DNA of 64,000 nt from CAYUET01 sp964443875 (GCA_964443875.1 CAYUET010000007.1:1-64000), one strand, 5' to 3'. Counted from the first letter of the stretch, positions 17,691 to 27,876 are shown. A program made the numbers and translations. Notes: generated by a model from the sequence alone, not told the origin.

Positions 17691-19151
17691 TTAAAAGGAT
17701 TCATTTCCCTTGCTGATTTTTCCCGTATTTAAAAAATCCCTGAATTTTGCCAGAAGGGAATTTTCGGAGAAACGATCCAATCCCTGAGAGATAAGCTCAA
17801 AGGCTCTTAATCCCTGTTTATTCCGGATATAAGCATAGGAGACATATTCATAAATACTTTCCTGATCCGGATAAAGATAAAGATATTTCTCGCCCAAATG
17901 AATAAGATCATTCCATCTTTCCTGCCTTTTATAGGCCTCAAGGGTTAAAAATAAGCCATGATAACTGGACGGATTGCTTTGAAGCATGGATTCTCCCAGG
18001 GTTGCATTATTTTCCCAGATGGACTGCCGCTGAATATTCGCTCCGGCTAGGCAGAGCAGATAAAGACCAAGAACAAAAACAGCCCAATACACTTTTTTTA
18101 CACGCGACAGATAAAACGAAAAAATAATGACAAAAAAAGCCATTGGAAAATATAAAAACCGTTCAGCTCCCCACTGCATCATGGGAATAAGATTTGACAC
18201 CGGAAGAAAACTGAAAACCAGAGCAAAAAACCAGATTCTGATTTCAGGACTTCTCCTGAAAAACAACAAAACCAAAAGAATCAGAGCGATCCATAACCCG
18301 CCTAAATCCAAAAGAGAATAAGTAATAAAAGGTGAAAAGCCCATATAATTCACATGCTGATTGACCGGAATCAATATTTTAAAAAAATATTCAAGATAAA
18401 CCGCTGACATGCCCAGCTGGGTGGTAAACCAGTTTCCGGTCAGAGGTTCAACCTGACTTAACTGGCCAAGAACAAGACTTCTCAAGGAAAAATATCCAAC
18501 AGAAACAGCAAAAAGAAGAAATAAAAGAAAATTCCTGTTTTTTTTCAATTGGGATCGAATAAAAAAAACATAAATAAAAACCAGAAAGACCCCGGCTTCC
18601 TTACTGAGCATGGAACAAATCAAAAAAACAAAAGAAAAAAAGAGCCTTGGGGCAGATTCCCTCCGGATGCCTGAAATTAAAGATAAAAGTCCGCTTAAGC
18701 CGAAAAAAAGACACAACACATCATCCGTGCTTTTAATCCAGCATACTGCTTCAGTCTGCAGGGGATGAATTAAAAAAAACACACTTCCTGTGTATCCCGT
18801 CCATTTAGGAAGTCTTAGGATGTTAAGAAGGAAAATAAAAACCAGAAATGTATTAAAAACATGAAGGATTAATTGAAATCCATGAAAATAAAAGCTATTT
18901 TTCCCAAATACACAGGTCAACCCATACCATGCCAGATTTCTTAAGGGCCTGTAGATCTGAGCCTCCAGATCAGGAGCAAAGGCAAGCGGATTATTAAAAA
19001 AGGAGCTTAATTTCTGGGGCGGCTCAAGGAAAGGATTATTCACCAGAAATGAATGATCATCCCAGACAAAATCAAAAAACAGTATTTTTGAATAGACACA
19101 AAAAGCAACCGCCCCGAAGAAAAAAAGGGATGTAACAAACTGCTTATTCAA
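17691..19151 (-). CDS. TMTC-like multi-pass glycosyltransferase-type membrane protein
   Basis: 486 aa with about ten hydrophobic helices. Near the first helix is FVWDDHSFLVNN with D31-D32, then YRPLRNLAWY and HPLQTEAVCWI. These are hallmarks of GT-C type proteins resembling eukaryotic TMTC O-mannosyltransferases and bacterial TPR/GT-C proteins. The last 100 residues are soluble and look like degenerate TPR helices. It probably uses a polyprenyl-phosphate sugar on the outer face of the membrane; the acceptor is unknown. It lies 9 bases after the small gene at 19161-19508 in the same direction. Confidence 0.75.
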   Translation of the reverse strand: MNKQFVTSLFFFGAVAFCVYSKILFFDFVWDDHSFLVNNPFLEPPQKLSSFFNNPLAFAPDLEAQIYRPLRNLAWYGLTCVFGKNSFYFHGFQLILHVFNTFLVFIFLLNILRLPKWTGYTGSVFFLIHPLQTEAVCWIKSTDDVLCLFFGLSGLLSLISGIRRESAPRLFFSFVFLICSMLSKEAGVFLVFIYVFFIRSQLKKNRNFLLFLLFAVSVGYFSLRSLVLGQLSQVEPLTGNWFTTQLGMSAVYLEYFFKILIPVNQHVNYMGFSPFITYSLLDLGGLWIALILLVLLFFRRSPEIRIWFFALVFSFLPVSNLIPMMQWGAERFLYFPMAFFVIIFSFYLSRVKKVYWAVFVLGLYLLCLAGANIQRQSIWENNATLGESMLQSNPSSYHGLFLTLEAYKRQERWNDLIHLGEKYLYLYPDQESIYEYVSYAYIRNKQGLRAFELISQGLDRFSENSLLAKFRDFLNTGKISKGNESF

Positions 19152-19160
19152 AAAAAAGAA

Positions 19161-19508
19161 TTAATCTCTTTCTAAAATGCCTCTGGCATTCATTTTATAA
19201 TGGAAAGGTGAATTAAAATCTTTCCAAACGGTTTGAAGATTTTCCATCTGGAGTTCAAATTCCTTATAATCATTACGTTCAAGGGCGGATTTCCCATTTG
19301 TCAGGACTTCCGTCATTTTCTTCTGCATTCTCTGAGCAACGGTTTTGGCATAATAATAATCCAGTTTTTCAACATCGGCATTGTATTCAGGGGTATCTGC
19401 TGCATCGCTTCCGCCTTCTCCAAAATATTTTTTTTCCAAAGCCTGATACTTTGGTTCCCATTCGCTTTCATACTCTTCTTTGGAAAGATATTTGTTCGCT
19501 AAGTTCAT
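19161..19508 (-). CDS. hypothetical protein (115 aa), helical
   Basis: Not recognised. Highly charged, with no signal peptide or membrane segment. The middle and C-terminal parts look alpha-helical (LDYYYAKTVAQRMQKKMTEV). Well-placed ribosome site AAGGATG. It precedes the TMTC-like gene by 9 bases, so the two probably form a transcription unit. Confidence 0.75.
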   Translation of the reverse strand: MNLANKYLSKEEYESEWEPKYQALEKKYFGEGGSDAADTPEYNADVEKLDYYYAKTVAQRMQKKMTEVLTNGKSALERNDYKEFELQMENLQTVWKDFNSPFHYKMNARGILERD

Positions 19509-19706
19509 CGCACATCCTTATATTAGTGGTTTACTCTGAAATTTGCGATTTTTATAATATTTTTTATGGCATGGGTAAAGTTTTTTGTTGCATCATCTTT
19601 AAAGTATACGATATTAATTATCTTCATCCTTTTTATAAAGGGTGAATTCCCGTTTTTTTAAATCGGGTTAAGGAAACTTGCACAATTTAACGCTTAGGTA
19701 AGAAAC

Positions 19707-22082
19707 ATGGCACCCCAAAATCCACAGAAAAACATAAAAGTATTAAAAAGTTTCAGTGACTTGACCCTCGATTTTCCAATAGATACACCTTCAACGGCAA
19801 AGAATTCTGAAAATCAATCCACATCCCTGTCTTCTGCCGCCTCCCAGGAGCATGAACCCCACAACAAGCCGAAATCCAAACCCAGAATTCTTCCTAAACC
19901 CATAAGACGAAAACTTCCGCAGTTTGATATGCCGCTTTTCCTCGATTACAAAATCAAGGGAAAAAATCTTTTCCGTCAAAACCAGCCAAAAGAAGCCCTG
20001 GAAATGTTCACCAGCGGTATCAACCTCACGCTGGACTTCATCAAGCAGATCCGTAACGAAGGTTCCATTAAAAGACAGGAAGGGAATCTTGACGGTGCGA
20101 TGAATGAATATGATATCGGCGAAAAAGTATTTTTAAAGCTGATCCCCGTTTTTTATTACCGCGGCCTCTGCCGTTCAAAATTGAAAGATTTTTCAGGCGC
20201 CATGGAAGACTACAACATGGTCATCAAATACAAGCCTGATTTCAAAGAGGCCTATATTAAAAGATCCCTTATCCGCGAACGCCTCGGCGATTTCGACGGG
20301 GTTATCGACGATATGACAAAAGCCGCAGAGATTGACAGTCTGGATCCCGGCATATTTTATAAAATGGCGGAGATGAAAATCATTAAGGGAAATCTTGAAG
20401 GATCCATCAAAGATTACAGAAAAGCCTTCATGAGCGAAAAACGGAATCCTCGTTTTCTCATTAAAAGAGGCATTTTTCTTTTAAAAAGAGAAAAACTGGA
20501 ACTGGCTATCCGTGAATTTACAAAAGCCCTTGAAAAAATTGAGAAAATCATCCAGCGATTTAAACGTTTTCAGGCCCAGAAAGACAATCCTCATCCGGCC
20601 ATGGATGATCAAACCCTGCTGAAAAAACTGAATATGCCTCTGATTCAGAATTATTTTTTCAGAGGAGAAGCATACAGAAAAAAATGCCTCTTCAGCGAAG
20701 CCGAAGTTGATTATACAAAGGCCCTTGAAGTGGATCCCCAGCATTTAAAAAGCAGGCTCATGAGACTTGAGGCGCGGGATGCATTAAAAAAATGGAAACC
20801 GGCCATCGACGATTTAACTTTCCTCCTTGAAAAGAAACCTGAAGATACTGCCCTTCTTACAAAAAGAGCCCATCTTTATTTTGAAATGGGGCTCGGAGAT
20901 CAGGCTGCCCTCGATTATACCCGCATCCTTAAAAAAGAACCCTTCAATATTCCCCTGTACATCAAACGCGGAGAAGCAAAAAAAACCTTTGGGGATCTTG
21001 CCGGTGCCATTCAGGATTATAACAAAGTCCTGGAATTCAAGCCCAATGACTCAAAACTCTATTATAAAAGAGCTCACCTGAAATTTTTGTCCGGCTCTAA
21101 AAAAGAGGCTATGGAAGATATCAAAAAAACGATTCAGCTCACGCCCTTTCACCCTTCCAAGGCATTAAAACAAATTCACGTTTTATCGTCCCTGAAGCAG
21201 ATCCTTGAAATTCTGGATCAGTCTATTGAACACAATCTGAAAATTCTCAAAGATATCGAAGAACTTTTAAGCATAAAAATAGATGGACAGCTCCTTCGTG
21301 AAACCTGTGAGGATCTGGATTTACAGCTTCATACCCTCTATTTTGAACGTGGACACTATAAAATTCAGAACGGGGACTACGACTCAGCGATTAAAGATTT
21401 AACCCGGACCCTTGAAATTAACCCCGATACAATCAAAGTCTATTACGAAAGAGCCTTGGCTGAACTCCTGAATAAAAAACACAATAATGCCCTGAAAGAT
21501 TTAAAAATTTATCTGGAACATGAAGCTAAAGACGATTCAGCCTATGCCTTAAGAGCAAAAGTATATGATGAAAAAGGGGACATGGATTCCGCTGTAAAGG
21601 ATTACAACAAAGCCATCAAACTGAATCCGAATTGCTTTGAACATCATAAATACTTCGGAGTTTTTCTTTATAATCATAAGGTTTATGAAACTGCGACCTT
21701 CTCTTTTCAGAAAGCGCTTGAAAAGAAAAAAGATGACCCTTTGTGCCTGTTTTATCTGACAAAAATTTTCTCTTTCTGTCCTGAAAAAAATTTGAGACGT
21801 TATACGGAAGGACTCAATTGCGCCCTCAAACTGTGCTACTTTTCCTCTTCTGTTGACAATCTGGAACTCCTGGCTTCCTGCTATTCCATGAATGCGAACT
21901 TTACTGAAGCTGTAAAAAATATTGAGCAGGCGGCCATTATCAATACCGCAAAAGATTACAAAAGCCTGATTGAACATTACCGTCAGAAAAAAAATTTTCT
22001 TGAATGGCTGGAGTTACAAAACCCATCCCCCCCTGCAGCTGCTGAGATAAAAACTGAGACTCCCGTCAATGAACTCCACTAA
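19707..22082 (+). CDS. large TPR-repeat protein (791 aa)
   Basis: Residues 1-75 are low-complexity and rich in Ser/Pro/Lys. From about 85 on, the protein is a run of tetratricopeptide repeats with classic pattern residues (for example LKDFSGAMEDYNMVIKYKP, GDLAGAIQDYNKVLEFKP, GDMDSAVKDYNKAIKLNP), interrupted by longer helices near 275-300 and 485-540. No signal peptide or transmembrane segment, so probably cytoplasmic scaffolding. Its 3' end overlaps rsmD by 14 bases. Partner unknown. Confidence 0.85.
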   Translation: MAPQNPQKNIKVLKSFSDLTLDFPIDTPSTAKNSENQSTSLSSAASQEHEPHNKPKSKPRILPKPIRRKLPQFDMPLFLDYKIKGKNLFRQNQPKEALEMFTSGINLTLDFIKQIRNEGSIKRQEGNLDGAMNEYDIGEKVFLKLIPVFYYRGLCRSKLKDFSGAMEDYNMVIKYKPDFKEAYIKRSLIRERLGDFDGVIDDMTKAAEIDSLDPGIFYKMAEMKIIKGNLEGSIKDYRKAFMSEKRNPRFLIKRGIFLLKREKLELAIREFTKALEKIEKIIQRFKRFQAQKDNPHPAMDDQTLLKKLNMPLIQNYFFRGEAYRKKCLFSEAEVDYTKALEVDPQHLKSRLMRLEARDALKKWKPAIDDLTFLLEKKPEDTALLTKRAHLYFEMGLGDQAALDYTRILKKEPFNIPLYIKRGEAKKTFGDLAGAIQDYNKVLEFKPNDSKLYYKRAHLKFLSGSKKEAMEDIKKTIQLTPFHPSKALKQIHVLSSLKQILEILDQSIEHNLKILKDIEELLSIKIDGQLLRETCEDLDLQLHTLYFERGHYKIQNGDYDSAIKDLTRTLEINPDTIKVYYERALAELLNKKHNNALKDLKIYLEHEAKDDSAYALRAKVYDEKGDMDSAVKDYNKAIKLNPNCFEHHKYFGVFLYNHKVYETATFSFQKALEKKKDDPLCLFYLTKIFSFCPEKNLRRYTEGLNCALKLCYFSSSVDNLELLASCYSMNANFTEAVKNIEQAAIINTAKDYKSLIEHYRQKKNFLEWLELQNPSPPAAAEIKTETPVNELH

Positions 22083-22665
22083 TCTCAGAATCACCTGCGG
22101 CACCCTTAAAGGGAGAAGGCTGAAATGCAAATTGTCCGAAGAAGTACGGCCTACTTCTGAAAAGGTCCGTCAGGCGGTCTACAACATGCTCGGAAACGAC
22201 CTTACCGGCATCAGACTACTCGATCTTTGCGGCGGTTCAGGAATCATGTGCTTTGAGGCCATAAGTCGCCATGCGGAAGAAGTAATCCTGATTGAACAGA
22301 GCCCTTCCATTATTAAAACCTTAAGAAAAAATATGGATCACCTGGGTATTTCACCTGAAAAGCTGAAAATCTTCTGTGCCCCCTTTCAAAGGGCGATTCC
22401 CCGTTTAAAAGGCCAGAAATTTGAAGTCATTTATTTTGATCCCCCCTATGTGAAGGAAAAAGAACAGCCTCCTGAAGAAAAGGATCTTTATCTCTCCTGC
22501 GGAAAACTGGTTATAGAAAACTCTCTTTTATCGCCTAAAGGGGTGCTCATCACAGAGCATTTTAAAATGAACCCTGTAGATATTTCCTCTTTCGGATATA
22601 ATCTCGTGGATGAAAGAATTTTCGGTACCATCGGACTTCAATTCTGGAAGGTGAAAAAAGCCTGA
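22069..22665 (+). CDS. rsmD: 16S rRNA (guanine966-N2)-methyltransferase
   Basis: 198 aa SAM-dependent methyltransferase acting on the small ribosomal subunit. N-terminal RITCGTLKGRRL and RPTSEKVRQAVYNML are diagnostic of RsmD. The SAM site is LLDLCGGSGIMCFEA, and the catalytic N6/N2-type motif is YFDPPYV. The start lies inside the end of the TPR gene, so translation may be coupled. Confidence 0.93.
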   Translation: MNSTNLRITCGTLKGRRLKCKLSEEVRPTSEKVRQAVYNMLGNDLTGIRLLDLCGGSGIMCFEAISRHAEEVILIEQSPSIIKTLRKNMDHLGISPEKLKIFCAPFQRAIPRLKGQKFEVIYFDPPYVKEKEQPPEEKDLYLSCGKLVIENSLLSPKGVLITEHFKMNPVDISSFGYNLVDERIFGTIGLQFWKVKKA

Positions 22666-22774
22666 TCCGCCTGTTCTGTTTAAAAACTGTTGTTTTTTGA
22701 TTTTCATTTAATAATAAAATGATAAATTTAACTTTTGATAATCAGACTCTGGTAAAAAAAGGTGTTTAAATTTT

Positions 22775-24046
22775 ATGCAAATATATACATTCGAGAAAAA
22801 CAAACTGGATCAGCTTCCTGCCTTTAAAGTTTATGACAGAGATGCAGGCCTTGAATCTTCCGTTAAAACCATTATTGAAGACATCCGTGACAACGGGGTT
22901 AAGGCCTGTATTGCCTATACGCAGAAATTCGATAATATTTCCTTAAATGAAAAGGACCTCTGCCTTGACCCTCAAAAAGCCGATCTTTCAAATATTCCGG
23001 CTGATTTTGACAGGGCTCTTCGGAAAGCCATAGGCAATATCACTCGTTTTCACAAACACCAGAAACCCCGTAATTTCAGAATCAAAATCAGCAAAGAATC
23101 CTTTGCCGGAGAAAAATGGTTTGCCCTTGACCGCGTGGGATGTTATGTCCCCGGAGGAACAGCCCCTTTGATCTCCACGGTTCTCATGACCGTGATTCCC
23201 GCAAAGCTTGCCGGAGTTAAATCCATTGTGGTTGCAACCCCTCCTGCCAAAAACGGTGCAATTCACCCCTATATTCTTTATGCCTGCAAACTCCTGGGGG
23301 TCGAAACCGTACTGAAACTCGGAGGCATACAGGGTATTGCCGCCATGGCTTTGGGCGCAGGGATTACCCCTGTCCAGAAAATTGTGGGCCCGGGAAACCG
23401 TTATGTCACCGAAGCCAAACGCCAGCTTTACGGCATTGTGGACATCGACATGCTTGCCGGACCTTCCGAAGTCTGTATCCTGGCGGATGAATCTGCCAAT
23501 CCGGATTATATTGCTTCCGATCTTCTTTCCCAGATCGAACATGACGGTTATGCCAAAGGAATCCTGATTTCTCTGAATGAGGAGCTGATCGGGAAAGTGA
23601 TTGACTCCATTCAGATTATCATGGAAAAACTCGGGCGAAAAGAAATCCTTAAGCAATCCCTTAAGAATCTGCTTTTCATCCATGAACCGGACAAGGCGGA
23701 AGTTCTGAAACTCAGCGATACCTTTGCCCCGGAACATCTGGAAGTCATGATTTCCTCCAGAGAATTTGAAAAACATTCCTATAAGGCCGGAGCTGTATTT
23801 TTTGGAAACTACACCCCTGTAGCCGTCGGTGATTTTTTTGGCGGGACCAACCATGTCCTTCCGACCTCCCGGAGGGCCTCCTTTTCCTCTCCCCTTTCGG
23901 TCTATGATTTTTTCAGGCGTTCGCATTTCATCAGATACGACCAGCCGACCATAAAGAAAAACGGTAAATATATTGAAACTCTGGCAGGCTGTGAACAGCT
24001 GCCGGCCCATAAATATTCAGTCACTGTCAGAACGACACAATCGTAA
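22775..24046 (+). CDS. hisD: histidinol dehydrogenase
   Basis: 423 aa Zn enzyme catalysing the last two oxidations to histidine. Key motifs: DRVGCYVPGGTAPLISTVLM, VQKIVGPGNRYVTEAKRQL, DMLAGPSEV, the zinc ligands in LSQIEHD, FAPEHLEVM, and VGDFFGGTNHVLPTSRRA. First gene of a compact his-trp array. The upstream 109 bases are AT-rich with TTGTTT and TAAAAT-like hexamers, a weak promoter candidate. No histidine-rich leader peptide was seen, so no attenuator is claimed. Confidence 0.97.
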   Translation: MQIYTFEKNKLDQLPAFKVYDRDAGLESSVKTIIEDIRDNGVKACIAYTQKFDNISLNEKDLCLDPQKADLSNIPADFDRALRKAIGNITRFHKHQKPRNFRIKISKESFAGEKWFALDRVGCYVPGGTAPLISTVLMTVIPAKLAGVKSIVVATPPAKNGAIHPYILYACKLLGVETVLKLGGIQGIAAMALGAGITPVQKIVGPGNRYVTEAKRQLYGIVDIDMLAGPSEVCILADESANPDYIASDLLSQIEHDGYAKGILISLNEELIGKVIDSIQIIMEKLGRKEILKQSLKNLLFIHEPDKAEVLKLSDTFAPEHLEVMISSREFEKHSYKAGAVFFGNYTPVAVGDFFGGTNHVLPTSRRASFSSPLSVYDFFRRSHFIRYDQPTIKKNGKYIETLAGCEQLPAHKYSVTVRTTQS

Positions 24047-24060
24047 GGAAGGATAAGGCT

Positions 24061-24642
24061 ATGTCCAGAATCAGCTCTCAAAACCGTAAAACAAAAGAAA
24101 CAGAAATCTCCCTTTCCCTGGATCTGGATTCAGGGAAACCGGCAAAGATTGTCACCCCCATTCCTTTTTTTACGCACATGCTTGAATTGTTTTCCAGACA
24201 CGGAGGTTTTGACCTTCAATGCGATGTCAAAGGCGACATCAATGTTGATTTTCACCATACCGTCGAGGACACCGGAATAGTTTTGGGAAACGCCTTAAAA
24301 GAGGCTCTTGGAAATAAACAGGGAATTCAGCGCTATGGCTGCTTCCTGCTTCCCATGGATGAAACGCTTGTGGAAGTCGCTCTGGATATCAGCGGGCGAC
24401 CCTATTTCAAGTGTAATTTTAAAAAGGCCAAAGGACGCGCCGGAGATTTTGATCTGGAATACTGCAAGCATTTTTTCAGATCCTTTGCCTTTCAGTCCCA
24501 GATCACCCTCCATATCGAACTTCGGCATGGAGAAGACATTCATCATATCGCAGAAGCGATCTTCAAAGGGGTTGCGAAAGCGCTCTCTCAGGCGGTAAAA
24601 ATTACAGGTAAAGACATTCCATCGACCAAAGGGGTATTATGA
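24061..24642 (+). CDS. hisB: imidazoleglycerol-phosphate dehydratase
   Basis: 193 aa monofunctional IGPD with no N-terminal histidinol phosphatase. The two Mn-binding half-sites are seen in THMLELFSRHGGFDL/DFHHTVEDTGI and in YCKHFFRSFA/RHGEDIHHIAEAIFKG. MDETLVEVALDISGRPY is also present. 14 bases after hisD; overlaps hisH by four bases (ATGA). Confidence 0.97.
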   Translation: MSRISSQNRKTKETEISLSLDLDSGKPAKIVTPIPFFTHMLELFSRHGGFDLQCDVKGDINVDFHHTVEDTGIVLGNALKEALGNKQGIQRYGCFLLPMDETLVEVALDISGRPYFKCNFKKAKGRAGDFDLEYCKHFFRSFAFQSQITLHIELRHGEDIHHIAEAIFKGVAKALSQAVKITGKDIPSTKGVL

Positions 24643-25241
24643 TCGGTATTATTGATTACGGACGCGGAAATCTGCGTTCTGTTTATAAAGCCTTCTGTTT
24701 TTTAGGACTTGAGGTTAAAATCCTTAAAGATCCTTCCGAATGCTGCAAGGTGACGAAACTCATTCTTCCCGGGGTCGGCGCTTTCGGGGACGGAATGAAT
24801 CAGCTCAACACGCTCGGATTTACCAACCCCATACTTGAGGCTGTAAAGAAGGGCATTCCTTTTCTGGGAATCTGCCTCGGCATGCAGCTCCTGTTTGAAA
24901 GTTCGGACGAAAATCCAGGCACTCAGGGCCTTTCACTGTTTAAGGGAAAGGTCACCCGTTTTCAGGGGGACTATAAAATTCCGCACATGGGCTGGAACTC
25001 TCTGATTTTCAGGCAGACCCCGGCGCTGGTGAACGGACTGCCCTCCAATCCGTTTTTCTACTTCGTCCATTCCTATAAGGTAGAGCCTGAAAATAAAGAA
25101 ATCGTTCTCTCGGAAACAGATTACTATGGAACCTTTGTTTCCTCCCTTCACCATAAAAACATCACCGGCTTTCAGTTTCACCCGGAAAAAAGCCAGGCGA
25201 ACGGCCTTAAACTTCTCAAACAATGGAGTGAACAATGCTGA
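24639..25241 (+). CDS. hisH: imidazole glycerol phosphate synthase glutaminase subunit
   Basis: 200 aa class I amidotransferase that supplies ammonia to HisF. The nucleophile cysteine lies in FLGICLGMQLLFE and the histidine-glutamate pair in FQFHPEKSQ. The start is MIGIIDYGRGNLRSV. It overlaps hisB by 4 bases and hisF by 7. In many bacteria hisA sits between hisH and hisF; it does not here. Confidence 0.96.
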   Translation: MIGIIDYGRGNLRSVYKAFCFLGLEVKILKDPSECCKVTKLILPGVGAFGDGMNQLNTLGFTNPILEAVKKGIPFLGICLGMQLLFESSDENPGTQGLSLFKGKVTRFQGDYKIPHMGWNSLIFRQTPALVNGLPSNPFFYFVHSYKVEPENKEIVLSETDYYGTFVSSLHHKNITGFQFHPEKSQANGLKLLKQWSEQC

Positions 25242-26005
25242 CAAAACGTATCATTCCCTGTCTGGATGTGAGAGACGGACGCGTGGTTAAAGGGGTTAAT
25301 TTTGTAAACATCCGCGATGCCGGAGATCCGGTCGATGCCGCTGTGGAATACGACCGGCAAGGCGCGGATGAACTGGTCTTTTTAGACATTACCGCAAGTT
25401 CAGACAAACGCAGCATCATTCTTTCGGTTGTTGAAAAAACAGCTGAGAAAGTGTTTATGCCCCTTACCGTGGGCGGCGGGGTGCGAAAAACAGAAGACAT
25501 CCGCAACCTGCTTTTAGCCGGAGCGGATAAGGTCTCCATGAATACGGCTGCGGTGAATACCCCCGGACTCATCACGGAAGGCGCTGAAAAATTCGGCAGC
25601 CAGTGCATTGTGGTCGCCGTGGATGTCCGACGCCGTAATCCTAAAAATCCTGAGGAAGGCTATGAAGTTTATACCCACGGAGGCCGTACTCCAACAGGTA
25701 TTGATGCCTTGAAATGGATGCAGGAAACAGAAAAAAGAGGAGCCGGAGAGCTTCTTTTGACCTCCATGGATTTTGACGGAACTAAAAACGGTTATGATTT
25801 GTATCTATACAGAAAGGTATCAGAAATGGTAAAAATACCCGTTATTGCCTCAGGCGGTGCCGGCAATATCGGACACATGGCTGATGTTCTTTCAGAAGGA
25901 GGTGCGGATGCAGTACTGGCAGCTTCCATCTTTCACTTTAACGAATACACAGTACAGGACATCAAAAAAGAACTTAACCTTAAAGGATTACAGGTGCGAT
26001 TATGA
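25235..26005 (+). CDS. hisF: imidazole glycerol phosphate synthase cyclase subunit
   Basis: 256 aa TIM barrel that closes the imidazole ring using ammonia from HisH. The catalytic aspartates are in IIPCLDVRDGRVVKGVNF (near 11) and VVAVDVRRRN (near 130). Phosphate-binding loops are in TVGGGVR and VIASGGAGN. Seven-base overlap with hisH and four-base overlap with hisI, a tightly coupled cassette. Confidence 0.97.
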   Translation: MLTKRIIPCLDVRDGRVVKGVNFVNIRDAGDPVDAAVEYDRQGADELVFLDITASSDKRSIILSVVEKTAEKVFMPLTVGGGVRKTEDIRNLLLAGADKVSMNTAAVNTPGLITEGAEKFGSQCIVVAVDVRRRNPKNPEEGYEVYTHGGRTPTGIDALKWMQETEKRGAGELLLTSMDFDGTKNGYDLYLYRKVSEMVKIPVIASGGAGNIGHMADVLSEGGADAVLAASIFHFNEYTVQDIKKELNLKGLQVRL

Positions 26006-26385
26006 ATTGGGTTTTAGACAATTTAAAATTTGATGAAAAAGGTTTGATTTCGGCCATTATTCAGGATTATCAGACCAAAGAAATCCTCATGTTTGCCTTC
26101 ATGAACAGGGAATCTGTTGAAATCACGCTTAAAGAAAAGAAATGCTGCTATTACAGCCGTTCCAGAAAAAAACTCTGGCTCAAGGGTGAAGAATCAGGAA
26201 ATTTTCAGTTTGTGAAAGACGTACGCGTGGACTGCGACCAGGACGCTCTCCTTATCCAGGTTGAACAGAAAGGCGGAGCCTGCCACGAAGGTTACCGTTC
26301 CTGCTTTTTCAGAGACGTTAAAGAAAACGATTATGAAATCTGCAGCGAAAAACTTTTTGATCCCAAAACGGTCTATAAAAAATAA
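26002..26385 (+). CDS. hisI: phosphoribosyl-AMP cyclohydrolase
   Basis: 127 aa monofunctional HisI with no HisE domain. Metal and catalytic motifs: YYSRSRKKLWLKGEESGN, VDCDQDALLIQV and GGACHEGYRSCFF with its cysteines. ATGA overlap with hisF, and only three bases to the trpE start. hisE, hisG, hisA and hisC must be encoded elsewhere. Confidence 0.96.
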   Translation: MNWVLDNLKFDEKGLISAIIQDYQTKEILMFAFMNRESVEITLKEKKCCYYSRSRKKLWLKGEESGNFQFVKDVRVDCDQDALLIQVEQKGGACHEGYRSCFFRDVKENDYEICSEKLFDPKTVYKK

Positions 26386-26388
26386 TCC

Positions 26389-27876
26389 ATGCTGAACCTT
26401 ACCCAAGATCAGTTTATCGGGCAAGCCGCTGCAAACAGCGTCATCCCCCTTTATGAAGAGTTTGCCTGCGATTTTCTCACGCCGGTGGTTCTCTTTTCAA
26501 AACTAAATAAAGAACACGCCTTTATTCTGGAATCCATCGGGGATTCTGAAAAATTCGGGCGTTATTCCTTTATCGGCTTTGATCCCAAGTACACCTTCAG
26601 GTACTCCGGAGGAAAAACCGTGATCAATGATTACGACAGCGGCGAGACCTCCCTTGAAGGAAATCCCCTGGATCATCTGAACCGGCTTGTCAAAAAATAC
26701 ATCCCCCTCTGCTATGAGTCCAAATCCGGATTTTTAGGCGGTGCTGTCGGCTACCTGGGCTATGATGTGATCTCCCAGATTGAAAATATTCCCATGAGCA
26801 ATCCGGATGATCTCCGGGTTCCGGACATGTATTTCATTATTCCCAAATGCGTGGCCATTTTCGATCACCTCAAACACACACTGAAACTCATTTTCAATGC
26901 CTTTATCACAGATAAAAAGCAATGCGATACCCTTTATGAAACCGCTACGCAAAAAATCTCTGAAATTAAAAAATTATTCAATCAGGAATCACCCCTGAAT
27001 GTTTTCGGCATTGAAACACCGGTGACCCCGCCTGATTTCTCTTCCAATATGAATGAACAGGATTTCTGCCGTATGGTGGAAAAGGCAAAGGAATATATCT
27101 ACAAAGGCGATGTTTTTCAGATCGTCCTTTCCCAGCGTTTCAAAATTCCCTATCCGGGAACTGCGCTTAATCTTTACCGGGCGCTGAGAATGATTAATCC
27201 CTCCCCCTATATGTTTCTTATCAACTTTCCGGGGTTCAGCCTTGTCGGATCCTCCCCTGAAATCCTGGTGAAGGAAGAAAACAAAAAAGTGACCATACGC
27301 CCCATTGCCGGAACACGCAAACGTGGAATGGATGAAGAAACAGACAGAGCCCTGGAAAAAGAACTGCTTGCCGATGAAAAGGAAATCGCCGAACATGTGA
27401 TGCTTGTGGATCTGGCCAGAAACGATATCGGCCGCGTCTGCGAAGGCGGCTCTGTAAAACCGGATCAGCTTCTGACCGTTGAACGCTATTCCCATGTGAT
27501 GCACATTGTTTCCAATGTTACAGGCGTTCTGAAAAATGATAAAAATGCCATGGATCTGATCCGTGCCTGTTTTCCGGCCGGAACAGTCTCCGGGTCCCCT
27601 AAGATCCGCGCCATGGAAATAATCGAAGAGCTTGAAAACATCAAACGGGGGCCCTATGCAGGAACAGTCTGCCATTTTGATTTCGGAGGCAACTTTGATT
27701 CCTGTATCACCATACGAACGATCCTCATGAAAGAAGGGAATGCCTATATCCAGGCCGGAGCCGGAATTGTCTATGATTCCGTACCTGCAAAAGAATATGA
27801 AGAGACCCTCAATAAAGCCCGAGCCATGATGCGGGCCATCCAGATCGCCAACACCATAAAAGGCAGCACCCCATGA
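26389..27876 (+). CDS. trpE: anthranilate synthase component I
   Basis: 495 aa chorismate-utilising enzyme. The N-terminal ILES (about 46-49) matches the LLES tryptophan feedback site. The C-terminal catalytic domain has the PIAGTRKRG region with alanine in place of the PabB lysine, EHVMLVDLARNDIGRV, FPAGTVSGSPKIRAME and GPYAGTVCHFDFGGNFD. This separates it from pabBC (11586). It is embedded in the his operon and overlaps trpG by four bases. Confidence 0.96.
   Translation: MLNLTQDQFIGQAAANSVIPLYEEFACDFLTPVVLFSKLNKEHAFILESIGDSEKFGRYSFIGFDPKYTFRYSGGKTVINDYDSGETSLEGNPLDHLNRLVKKYIPLCYESKSGFLGGAVGYLGYDVISQIENIPMSNPDDLRVPDMYFIIPKCVAIFDHLKHTLKLIFNAFITDKKQCDTLYETATQKISEIKKLFNQESPLNVFGIETPVTPPDFSSNMNEQDFCRMVEKAKEYIYKGDVFQIVLSQRFKIPYPGTALNLYRALRMINPSPYMFLINFPGFSLVGSSPEILVKEENKKVTIRPIAGTRKRGMDEETDRALEKELLADEKEIAEHVMLVDLARNDIGRVCEGGSVKPDQLLTVERYSHVMHIVSNVTGVLKNDKNAMDLIRACFPAGTVSGSPKIRAMEIIEELENIKRGPYAGTVCHFDFGGNFDSCITIRTILMKEGNAYIQAGAGIVYDSVPAKEYEETLNKARAMMRAIQIANTIKGSTP

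Noticed and set aside
22988..24010. 340-codon minus-strand ORF
   Set aside because: Shadow of hisD, which has all catalytic motifs on the plus strand.
26989..27675. 228-codon minus-strand ORF inside trpE
   Set aside because: Antisense shadow of a well-supported gene; composition is His/Phe-rich as expected from reversed codons.
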